DNA of 64,000 bases from Gammaproteobacteria bacterium. GTDB taxonomy: Bacteria > Pseudomonadota > Gammaproteobacteria > Pseudomonadales > Cellvibrionaceae. The notes below the pieces were generated by a model, which did not search any database, had not been told where the DNA came from, and worked only from the letters and a program-made list of their open reading frames with translations. The translations under genes and the position numbers were made by a program. Of this stretch, positions 37,163 through 45,273 are shown one piece after another; positions within the stretch are counted from its first letter, which is position 1, and each line of letters opens with the position of its first letter. The stretch covers positions 62,001-126,000 of the forward strand of contig SEBV01000004.1 in the NCBI GenBank assembly GCA_004172865.1, written 5' to 3'.

Positions 37163-39055
37163 GTCTTCCAACTCTGCCCAACGCTCAAAACAATTTTCCA
37201 AATCCATTTCTAATTGCGCTAATGCCTGCAATTTTTCCTCAATGAGTTTTGGCGATTGCGTGTAAAAATCCGAGGCACCAACTTGCTGTTTCATCTCTGA
37301 AATTTTTTGCTCGGTCTGTTCAATTTTTTTCGGTAAATCTTCGAATTCCTTTTGCAATTTGTAGCTTAGTTTTTTAGCGCGTGGAGCTGCTACGGTTGCA
37401 GTAGGTTTAATGTCGGGCTGTGCAATATTTTTTTGCGGCTCATCCGGCAAATCTGATTCAGTCCACTTGCCGCCTTGACGAATCCAATCATCATAACCGC
37501 CCACATATTCAAGCACGTTGCCACGCCCTTCAAAGGCAATCACGCTACTAACAATATTATTGAGAAATGCACGGTCGTGGCTGACTAATAATACCGTGCC
37601 AGTGTAATCAGTAAGAATTTCTTCTAGCAGTTCCAGAGTTTCTACATCCAGATCGTTGGTCGGTTCATCGAGAATTAATAAGTTCGCCGATTTACTGAAT
37701 AGTTTGGCGAGAAGAACACGATTGCGTTCACCGCCGGATAAAGCGCGCAATGGAGTTCGTGCGCGCTCACCGCTAAATAGAAAGTCGCTGAGATAAGAAA
37801 AAATATGCTTGGCTTTCCCATCTATTTCAATAAAGTCGCGCCCTTCGGACACGTTATCCACTGCACTTTTATCTAAATCCAATTGGTCGCGCAGCTGATC
37901 AAAATAAGCAACTTTTAAATTGGTACCTAAGCGAACCGATCCCGCTTGTGGTTGTAATTCGCCCAAAATTAATTTCAGCAAAGTACTTTTACCAGCACCA
38001 TTCGCACCGACTAAACCTATACGATCACCGCGCACAATGGTCGATGAAAAATTTCTAACGATGGGCTTACTGCCCCACGCATAAGAAACATCTTTTAATT
38101 CTGCAACCAGTTTTCCTGAAGCATCTCCAGTCGCCAAGGCAAAATTCGCTTTGCCGATAACTTCACGACGTTCAGCGCGCACATTCCGCAATTCTTTCAA
38201 GGCTCGCACACGGCCTTCATTACGAGTGCGGCGCGCTTTAATTCCCTGACGAATCCACACTTCTTCTTCGGCTAATTTTTTATCGAACAATTCATTATGG
38301 CGAGCTTCTTCTGCTAGAGCCTGTTCGCGATACACCAGATAGCTAGCATAGTCACCGGACCAATAACGTAAGTGTCCGCGATCCAATTCAACGATGTGAG
38401 TTGCGAGCGCTTGTAACAAAGAACGGTCATGGGTAATAAAAACCAATGCGCCGTTAAAATTTAATAATTGTTTTTCCAGCCAATCAATCGCGGCGATATC
38501 CAAATGGTTGGTCGGTTCATCGAGCAGCAAAACATCCGGATCTAAAACCAATGCGCGTGCAAGGGCAACGCGACGACGCCAACCACCAGAAAGCTCGCGC
38601 ATATATTTATCAGCAGGCAAATCCAAACGAGTTAAAATCGATTCGACTTTTTGCTGCATCGACCAGCCATCTTGCGCTTCAATGTCGTGCTGCAATTTTT
38701 CCATGCGCGTCAAAATCGCATCCGTAAATTCGGTGCCGTGCGCCAAGTGGTGATACTCACTCAACAACTCGCCAAGACCTGGAAATGCGCTTGCGACGGA
38801 GTCAAAAACGAGGCGGTCATCAGCGTCCGGTAAATCCTGCTCCAATCTTGCGATGCGAACTCCATTTTGCAAAATCACTTCGCCTTTATCCAAATCCACC
38901 TCACCGGCAATGACTTTTAACAGGCTGGATTTACCCGCACCATTGCGGCCAATCAAACACAAACGATGGCCTTTTTCGACCACGAGATCCACTTGATCCA
39001 GCAAAACTTGCAGGCCGTAACTTAAATAAGCTTTTTCGATTTTAATGAGGGACAT
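37145..39055 (-). CDS. uup: ABC-F family ATPase Uup
   Basis: Soluble ABC-F protein acting on DNA repair or ribosomes, not transport. Two ABC domains have Walker A GRNGAGKSS and GANGAGKST with LSGGWRRRV and LSGGERNRV signatures, joined by the ABC-F linker, and a C-terminal coiled coil (about 550-636) typical of Uup. The frame opens at TTG 39061, but ATG 39055 is the likely start (636 aa). It matches Uup more than EttA or YheS, given the start and the C-terminal coil. Confidence 0.9.
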   Translation of the reverse strand: MSLIKIEKAYLSYGLQVLLDQVDLVVEKGHRLCLIGRNGAGKSSLLKVIAGEVDLDKGEVILQNGVRIARLEQDLPDADDRLVFDSVASAFPGLGELLSEYHHLAHGTEFTDAILTRMEKLQHDIEAQDGWSMQQKVESILTRLDLPADKYMRELSGGWRRRVALARALVLDPDVLLLDEPTNHLDIAAIDWLEKQLLNFNGALVFITHDRSLLQALATHIVELDRGHLRYWSGDYASYLVYREQALAEEARHNELFDKKLAEEEVWIRQGIKARRTRNEGRVRALKELRNVRAERREVIGKANFALATGDASGKLVAELKDVSYAWGSKPIVRNFSSTIVRGDRIGLVGANGAGKSTLLKLILGELQPQAGSVRLGTNLKVAYFDQLRDQLDLDKSAVDNVSEGRDFIEIDGKAKHIFSYLSDFLFSGERARTPLRALSGGERNRVLLAKLFSKSANLLILDEPTNDLDVETLELLEEILTDYTGTVLLVSHDRAFLNNIVSSVIAFEGRGNVLEYVGGYDDWIRQGGKWTESDLPDEPQKNIAQPDIKPTATVAAPRAKKLSYKLQKEFEDLPKKIEQTEQKISEMKQQVGASDFYTQSPKLIEEKLQALAQLEMDLENCFERWAELEDLQQAE

Positions 39056-39242
39056 AGACAAACTTCTAAGAAATGAATATTGCTATCGCGGAAGCATTTC
39101 GACTAGGATCAGCGCACGATAAATACGGGCGGCATAATACCCTGTTTCCTTGCACTAAACACGGGACCTTGCCGCTAAAAAAACCTGATAAAAACCGGCA
39201 TAAAAAAAGCAAAGCCGCTCTGGCACAATACAAGGACTTACA

Positions 39243-40907
39243 ATGAAACTATTTGCAACCCCACTGACCTCATCGATTGCGCTGACAATTAGCATCTTAA
39301 CGTTTTCTGCCCATGCAGATACTAAAGCCCCGGTCAGAATTTCCGTTAGCCCACTCGACAAAACTCACATCAAATTGGAGTATCGCCTACCGCAAAGCTG
39401 CAAAAGCCTTGCGCTCTATAGTGCATATGGCGAGCGTACCCACGATTTACGCAAAGAATGGCTACCGCTCGATCAGTGTGGGCATCTCAATGATAAAGAT
39501 GTGCTTGAAATTCAGGCAGACTGTAACCTGGCGAGCTTTTCAGTGCCCATTCAAGCCAAAGTGATTGACCGGGTGAACCCTGTTGCGTATCCGTTCGATG
39601 AACAAGGCGTGTTGACTCATACCGCGACGTTCATCGCAGAGGGTACGTGTGGTGAAGTGGATTGGCACTTTTCGTCCCCAAAGGGCGCTGTGATTATTGA
39701 TGGAGTCAATCGTGGTAGCAGCACGACCCTATCGCAAAAAGACAATAATTTTATTACCTATACTGGTGTATTTTTAAGCTCAACACCGCGAGCTAAACAA
39801 ACACCACTTATCGCCACCAATGCAACACCTGCGTGGTTAAAAAAAGGGATTTCAGACGGCGCGGAACAAATCACTGCCTACTATAAAAAAACTTATCCAA
39901 CGCTAAATTTTTTAACGCCGACCTTATTTATTTCCAATACCGTCGAACCCAATAGCATTGGAATGCAGGCCGATGTTTCATCGCGTCGCATGATTCGCTT
40001 CGGATATTTCAATGCCGGTGATGAACCCAGCGATGAAAAAATAAAAGGTGCAATGGATGTAACTGCACACGAGTTTGCACATATTTTACAACCCAATAAG
40101 CAATCTTCTGCTTACCAGCAGGAAGGTGGTCCAGAGTTTATTCGGTGGATGACCGCTTACAAATTGGGTTGGAAACAAAAACAGGAATTGAGCGAAGAAT
40201 TTAGCAATGCACTCGCTAACTGTCTTGAAATTGCCGACAACAAAAGTTTTCCCAGGGTTGAAAAGGAAAGCCTGCAGCTTGGTTATGGAATTTATACCTG
40301 TGGATTAGCGATACATATTATCGGCCTAGCCTCTCGCCAGACCACAGAAAGCGCCGAAGAAACTATCAGTGCGTATTACCAGCAGTGGCGTGCTCATTAC
40401 GAACAGGAGTTCTCACAGTCACTTGAGTGTGGAAATTTAAAAAATTGCACGTCACGGTGGTTAAAGGAAACTCTGCAAGGCGACAAACCTTTTGTTCAAC
40501 AAGTTGGGATACAGCTCAGTCGTTTAGAAATTGTTAAACGTCTTAGCGCCGGGAAAAATCCAATAGCAGCTAGTCGCAAAGCATTTGATTCGCTAATGAA
40601 AGAAGATTGTGGTGGATCTAGCTTTTGGAGCAATGAGAATAATTTTTACGTGAACCAAATACCACCAACCTGCAAATCATTTACAAATGGACTCAGTATT
40701 TCCCAGGTTGAAGGCGTCTCCTATTTTTCTGAACCATTGAAAGCATTGGAAGCACAAAACAAGGGTTGCAGAAGTAAACAATCTGTAACATTGGTCACGC
40801 TTGATAATAAATCCATTAAAGTGGCCTGCAATCGTGAAGTTATTCCCTCTCAAAATTATTATGAAATTGATGCAGATAAATTATTTTTGCTTTTGGATAA
40901 GCGTTAA
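39243..40907 (+). CDS. Secreted zinc-peptidase-like protein (gluzincin)
   Basis: 554 aa with a Sec signal peptide (residues 1-25, ending SAHA-D). It contains HEFAH (276-280) followed 14 residues later by a Glu in EGGPEF (Glu294), the order expected for a gluzincin or peptidase-MA zinc site. An N-terminal beta-type region (about 28-190) with several Cys, and a Cys-rich C-terminal region (CGGSSFWS, CKSF, CRSK, CNRE), suggest disulfides and an exported protein. I cannot place it in a named peptidase family, so the activity is inferred from the motif only. Confidence 0.7.
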   Translation: MKLFATPLTSSIALTISILTFSAHADTKAPVRISVSPLDKTHIKLEYRLPQSCKSLALYSAYGERTHDLRKEWLPLDQCGHLNDKDVLEIQADCNLASFSVPIQAKVIDRVNPVAYPFDEQGVLTHTATFIAEGTCGEVDWHFSSPKGAVIIDGVNRGSSTTLSQKDNNFITYTGVFLSSTPRAKQTPLIATNATPAWLKKGISDGAEQITAYYKKTYPTLNFLTPTLFISNTVEPNSIGMQADVSSRRMIRFGYFNAGDEPSDEKIKGAMDVTAHEFAHILQPNKQSSAYQQEGGPEFIRWMTAYKLGWKQKQELSEEFSNALANCLEIADNKSFPRVEKESLQLGYGIYTCGLAIHIIGLASRQTTESAEETISAYYQQWRAHYEQEFSQSLECGNLKNCTSRWLKETLQGDKPFVQQVGIQLSRLEIVKRLSAGKNPIAASRKAFDSLMKEDCGGSSFWSNENNFYVNQIPPTCKSFTNGLSISQVEGVSYFSEPLKALEAQNKGCRSKQSVTLVTLDNKSIKVACNREVIPSQNYYEIDADKLFLLLDKR

Positions 40908-40947
40908 TTACTTTTTAAAAAACTATCTTGCCTAAAGGACAGAACAA

Positions 40948-41940
40948 GTGACAAAGCAAACAATACGTTGGGGCATTATCGGTGTTGGCGATGTATGCGA
41001 AATTAAAAGTGGCCCCGCATTTTATAAAGCCAATGATTCGCAGCTATTAGCAGTAATGAGACGAGATAGTGAAAAAGCGCGCGAGTTTGCGCATCGTCAT
41101 CATGTACCTTTGTATTACAGCGATGCCAATGCATTGCTCGCGAACCCGGATGTAGATGCCGTATACATAGCTACACCGCCCGCATTTCACAAAGACTACG
41201 CATTGGCTGCTTTGGCTGCGGGGAAACAGGTTTACGTTGAAAAACCCGTTACTCTGAATGCTGCAGAATGTGACGATATTATTCGCGCCGAACAAGCCAC
41301 ACAGAAAAAAGTATGCGCCGCTCATTACCGCCGCCATGTTCCCTGCTTTGTTAAATTTGCGGAGTTATTAAATAGCGGAGCTATCGGTCAGCCATTGTTG
41401 GCGACTATTGATATGTTGCAGCCAGCTGCATCTAATATTATCGCCAACACTGACGATAATTGGCGAGTAAATCCTGCGCTGTCCGGCGGCGGTTTATTTC
41501 ATGACCTTGCGCCACATCAACTGGATTTATTATTGCAATGGTTTGGCCCACTGGCGGACGCTCAGGGCATTGCAACCAATCAACGTAAACTTAACAATGC
41601 GGACGATTGCGTATTGGGCAACGCGAGACTTTCATCGGGAGTTGTATTTCAAGGCCGTTGGCATTTTGCGGTTAATGCAAAACAAACTCGCGATAGCTGT
41701 GAAATTATTGGCACGCAGGGCAAACTTAGTATTAACTTTTTTGGGCAACAAATAATCCGATTGCAAAATGAACGCGACGAACAGGAATTTATCATTCCCA
41801 ATCCCGAACATATACAGCAACCTATGATCGAAGAAGTGAATGCTTATTTTCGCGGGGAAAGAGGTAATCCTTGCAGTATTCAGGAAGCGAAAGCAGTGAT
41901 GGAGTTGATTGATATTTTTAGCAATCACACAGCATCATAA
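40948..41940 (+). CDS. Gfo/Idh/MocA family oxidoreductase
   Basis: A 330-aa NAD(P)-dependent oxidoreductase, probably acting on a sugar or polyol. The Rossmann motif GIIGVGDVCEIK opens the chain, the EKPVTLN motif (with the catalytic lysine) is present, and the C-terminal alpha/beta domain follows. The start is GTG 40948 with AAGGA about 9 nt upstream. It lies 40 nt after the secreted peptidase gene, in the same direction. The substrate is not evident. Confidence 0.9.
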   Translation: MTKQTIRWGIIGVGDVCEIKSGPAFYKANDSQLLAVMRRDSEKAREFAHRHHVPLYYSDANALLANPDVDAVYIATPPAFHKDYALAALAAGKQVYVEKPVTLNAAECDDIIRAEQATQKKVCAAHYRRHVPCFVKFAELLNSGAIGQPLLATIDMLQPAASNIIANTDDNWRVNPALSGGGLFHDLAPHQLDLLLQWFGPLADAQGIATNQRKLNNADDCVLGNARLSSGVVFQGRWHFAVNAKQTRDSCEIIGTQGKLSINFFGQQIIRLQNERDEQEFIIPNPEHIQQPMIEEVNAYFRGERGNPCSIQEAKAVMELIDIFSNHTAS

Positions 41941-41964
41941 ATTCTTGAAAATTATGCAATCAAC

Positions 41965-41990
41965 AAAAAGCCCTCGCATGACGGCTTTTT
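41965..41990. terminator. Bidirectional terminator, oxidoreductase / RDD gene
   Basis: AAAAAGCC / GGCTTTTT stem with a 10-nt loop between two convergent stops, with T-rich sequence following on both strands. Confidence 0.75.
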
Positions 41991-41998
41991 ATTTTAAA

Positions 41999-42478
41999 TT
42001 ATTTCTTTTTTAACAAGATAAGTTTGGTTTTGCTGAGCAAATCATGCACTAACCGATGTTGCGGATGAACTAGAGAGAGCCAATATCCCAACCCGACAAA
42101 AACGAGCGATAATAACGCAAAGCCACTTCGCTTCCAGGCTTGAGAATAAGAAAGTAGTTGATTTGTTTGCGCATCGACAACTTGAATACGCCAGGTTTTC
42201 ATTCCGAGCGTCTGGCCAAATTTTTGCCAAAAATAAACGTAAAAAAACATCAGTGTTAAAACCCAGCCGAGGGTGATAACTATTTCAGCAGGTAAACCCC
42301 ATTGAATACGGTGCCCTACTTCAGGCTGACCGAAAAATCCAATGCGAACTCCTACGACCAGCGCCCCATAGGCGATACTAATTGCAGCCAATAACAAACT
42401 GTCGTACACCATGGATGCAAATATTCGCAATAAACTCGGCGATGCAAATTCAATAGCAACTTCTGATTTTTTTTTCAT
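41999..42478 (-). CDS. RDD family membrane protein
   Basis: 159 aa with about three membrane helices (about 20-45, 65-90, 120-140). The family opening PSLLRIFASMVYDSLLLAAIS carries the R-x6-D pair of the RDD domain, and the central GQTLGMKTWRIQVVDA motif is also typical. Function unknown. It lies 11 nt after the cyclase-FHA gene, so it is probably co-transcribed. Confidence 0.85.
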   Translation of the reverse strand: MKKKSEVAIEFASPSLLRIFASMVYDSLLLAAISIAYGALVVGVRIGFFGQPEVGHRIQWGLPAEIVITLGWVLTLMFFYVYFWQKFGQTLGMKTWRIQVVDAQTNQLLSYSQAWKRSGFALLSLVFVGLGYWLSLVHPQHRLVHDLLSKTKLILLKKK

Positions 42479-42489
42479 GAGTAGTAAAA

Positions 42490-43386
42490 TTAATGCTGGT
42501 AATGAATCAACCAGGGATTGGCGGGATTAACTTGTTGTCCAACACTAATAACACCCTTGCCTTGCAAAGGTGCTTCTTCCCTACGCAAATAAATAGGCGT
42601 TTTATTTTCTTCGTGAACGTAAGTACCGTTGGTGGAATGATCGACCAGTACATATTTTCCACGACGAAATTCAATATGGCAGTGTTCTCGGGAACACACA
42701 GAATTATCCATATATAAATTCACTTTGTTGAGATCGCGGCCGATCAGGTAAGGAGTTTGGTCGGGCAAAATATTGATGGTCTGCGCGCCCATTTTAAGCG
42801 TTAACTGAAAACCGGATACGAAGCGCGCGACATCATGAATGGGCATAACGCGAGTAGAAAAATCATTTTGCTGCGAACTCTCCCATGCCAAACGATAAAT
42901 GATCGTTTTTTGGCTATCGCCTTTAATATTCACTCGGTCGAATAATTGGCATTGCTGTAAGAGCGCAGCGTCCAGTTGATCAACCGTACCTTGGGTTAGC
43001 ACTATCTGATTAGCGCGAGCGATGTGAGCAACAAATGCGGCATCATTTACCGTATCACCAAAAACATCGTTAGGCGTTACTACTGTATCGCCGTAGGCTA
43101 TTCCAATCCGAATTCCTAAACCTATATCCGCAAACTCAAGACTTGAACGCTGTTGGATGGCCATAGCCACCCGACAAGCCGTACCGGCAGTGTCAAATCG
43201 GGCCATGACTTCGTCGCCGATAGTTTTGACAACCATACCTTCATGCACAATCGTAGTTGCCGCCATGTGACTCACGACATCATCGACAATCGCCTTCGCT
43301 TCTTGATTACCCAATTGTTTATAGAGCGCAGAGCTGCCTGACACATCGGCAAACATAATCGCTTGAAAGGTATTTTTGTTGAGCAT
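42490..43386 (-). CDS. Class III nucleotide cyclase domain fused to an FHA domain
   Basis: 298 aa with no membrane segment. The N-terminal class III cyclase domain (about 5-175) has the metal aspartates Asp14 (FADVSGSSALYK) and Asp58 (KTIGDEVMARF). A C-terminal FHA phosphothreonine-binding domain (about 195-290) shows GRDLNKVNL, SREHCHIEF and HSTNGTYV. The order, cyclase then FHA, is clear, but whether it makes cAMP or cGMP, or is inactive, is not. It is paired with an RDD membrane protein gene 11 nt downstream. Confidence 0.88.
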   Translation of the reverse strand: MLNKNTFQAIMFADVSGSSALYKQLGNQEAKAIVDDVVSHMAATTIVHEGMVVKTIGDEVMARFDTAGTACRVAMAIQQRSSLEFADIGLGIRIGIAYGDTVVTPNDVFGDTVNDAAFVAHIARANQIVLTQGTVDQLDAALLQQCQLFDRVNIKGDSQKTIIYRLAWESSQQNDFSTRVMPIHDVARFVSGFQLTLKMGAQTINILPDQTPYLIGRDLNKVNLYMDNSVCSREHCHIEFRRGKYVLVDHSTNGTYVHEENKTPIYLRREEAPLQGKGVISVGQQVNPANPWLIHYQH

Positions 43387-43558
43387 GCTGGTTACTTATC
43401 TTATAGAGGCACTGCGAAGCCGCATAATTTACGCGAATTCTAGCAGGGTCAAGCTGGGATAAGCACAGGCATAGGTAAGTTCAATAAAATAAAATGATTT
43501 CTGGGGCTAATTAATGCCATCTGGTCTTGATGTTTTATTATTTGAAGCCCGAGTTAGG

Positions 43559-44482
43559 TTATTTTTTGGCCCGCGCCTTTTTTATATAGTCATAAGCGGC
43601 TTGAATGGTTTGAAAGCATTCCGTCGCTGACTGAATCATATAAGGCGGAAGCCCTTGGCCCATGAGTTTATCTGGATGATATTGATTCACTAAACTGCGG
43701 TAGGCATTCTTGACGTCTGCATCGGTAGCGTTTGTAGGCAGGTCAAAAACGTCATAGGCGGCGCCTAGCTGGTCGCTTCGATTGTTAAAATCCTGAGTTT
43801 TTTCTGCGCAACTTTCCTCGCCTTCAACTTCAGTTTTTGACTGAGTCGCTTTTTGACCATTATTTGTTCGTGACTCAGCGCCCTCATCAGCCTGCTCATT
43901 GGATTGTTTTGTTTTACCCCCTTGCGGTTGATTGCTAGCTTTTTTATTTACGTCATCCTTGATACCAATGCCAAACTTGTATTGCGATGACACCATCTGC
44001 AACAAATGTTTGAACATAATATTGGAGTAGCCCAAGCCCGTAGCCACTTTTTGGACGGCATCGATCTCCTTATTAACCAGTAAACCATCAACGCGCGCCA
44101 GATTTACTAAGTAAACAAGTAGTATTTGGGCCAGATTTGGGCTTTTCTTCGCTAACCCTTGGAAATCTTGGATGGTTTTATCGACATTAAACTCAGGTTT
44201 GGCGCCTATTTTAAATAACCTAATTGCCTCACGCTTCTGATCGGCGTTTAAGTCCATTTTCTCCATATAGGTTTCGGTACGCTTTACTTCTTTCTCGTTC
44301 ACTGGTCCGTCGCGTTTTGCTACATATCCTAATAAGGTAAAAACCGTACGGAAGAAAGTGTCCTGCACGCTACTTAATTTTTCTCCTGATAAGGCTGCGC
44401 CTTCTGAAGATCCAAAAATCACACTACGAAAATTGTAAAGCATAAACAGTGTGAGCATGAAAACTACGAGAACAAGTGTCAT
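43559..44482 (-). CDS. Membrane-anchored J-domain protein (DjlA-like, TerB plus J domain)
   Basis: A co-chaperone that should stimulate DnaK at the inner membrane. From ATG 44482 (307 aa; AGGA 9 nt upstream) it has one membrane helix (about 1-20), a TerB-like helical domain (about 45-165), a hydrophilic linker of about 70 residues rich in K, Q, N and E, and a C-terminal J domain with the HPD motif (NQYHPDKLMG). This is the DjlA plan. The frame is open back to 44557, but that part has no ribosome site. Confidence 0.88.
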   Translation of the reverse strand: MTLVLVVFMLTLFMLYNFRSVIFGSSEGAALSGEKLSSVQDTFFRTVFTLLGYVAKRDGPVNEKEVKRTETYMEKMDLNADQKREAIRLFKIGAKPEFNVDKTIQDFQGLAKKSPNLAQILLVYLVNLARVDGLLVNKEIDAVQKVATGLGYSNIMFKHLLQMVSSQYKFGIGIKDDVNKKASNQPQGGKTKQSNEQADEGAESRTNNGQKATQSKTEVEGEESCAEKTQDFNNRSDQLGAAYDVFDLPTNATDADVKNAYRSLVNQYHPDKLMGQGLPPYMIQSATECFQTIQAAYDYIKKARAKK

Positions 44483-45273
44483 CTTATTAGTCCTAAAAAT
44501 CAAAAGGACAGCCTTTGCTTTTGCTAAAACCATGTCGGTTCGGCACCGCACATTCAAAAATTGGCTTCAGCCTTGCATAGAAGGGTTTTTACCCAGTAAT
44601 CAGTCGTAAAATTGACACAAAAAATACGAGGCTAAAGTCATAAATAGTTACTTAGACTTTTTAAATTCTTTCTGCTTTTTAATTACAATATTTATTAGAT
44701 TTTTTTTAAAATCATCGAAAATTATTTTATAACCCCTATAGTTTTTTTTGAAAAACTTATCGAAAGAACTGCGCTCTTATTAACTGAAATTATTGGCTTA
44801 ACTCAGTCACATAAGTTACTGCTAGACTTACTATTTGTACTGATTTCAGCAAGATTGCTGCAAATACAGCATGCGCAAGAATAAAGTGAATTGGCATAAC
44901 TGAACTTTGTTTCAACTTATGCTTTCGCATCAAAAAATATCTAAAAAAACAAAAAAATAATATATGGATTAATTCAGAGATAAAAAAACAATCAAATTAG
45001 GGCAAAAAAATGTAATCGCACCAGCATCGTACATAGCAGAACTGCGTCACAAAAAACGTTGGTTCTGACCGTGTTGAGGTGGCGCACAAACAATCAAACA
45101 GTAAAAGAATTCTCCTTTTTTATGCGCTAGTTCATATTTTGCGAAATTGTGGGCTTGTTCAAAAATCGAAGATAGGTATGGTGCGCTGGTACTGAAAGGT
45201 ACATCACTCCAAAAGTGATTTGAGCGCCAGTGCCATTGACTGTTTCATGCTCGAAAACAATGCGGAGATTGAA
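44483..45273. other. Long AT-rich intergenic region with a structured leader near its right end
   Basis: About 790 nt between the djlA-like gene and the CBM6 protein gene, without a credible gene. It is rich in A and T runs through 44650-45000, then has more mixed sequence. A small foldable element (45180-45234) is described separately. No promoter match was strong enough to list; I tested a sigma54 reading at 44890-44915 and rejected it. Confidence 0.6.
45180..45234 (+). promoter_or_regulatory. Structured 5' leader element (possible RNA regulator) of the CBM6 gene
   Basis: A 55-nt element about 40 nt upstream of the start codon. ATCACT/AGTGAT forms a 6-bp hairpin (45203-45219). Two further pairings compete: GCGCT (45183-45187) with AGCGC (45223-45227), and GGTACTG (45188-45194) with CAGTGCC (45228-45234). 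They would form a pseudoknot or alternative folds. No known riboswitch family was recognised; seen by eye only. Confidence 0.3.

Noticed and set aside
44890-44915. A sigma54 promoter in the AT-rich spacer
   Set aside because: TTGGCAT is present but the -12 element reads TTTG, not TTGC, at the wrong spacing.
45120-45273. c-di-GMP (GEMM) riboswitch before the MshEN-CBM6 gene
   Set aside because: The GEMM core (CACGCACAGGGCAAACC and the tetraloop receptor) is absent; only short generic pairings are seen.
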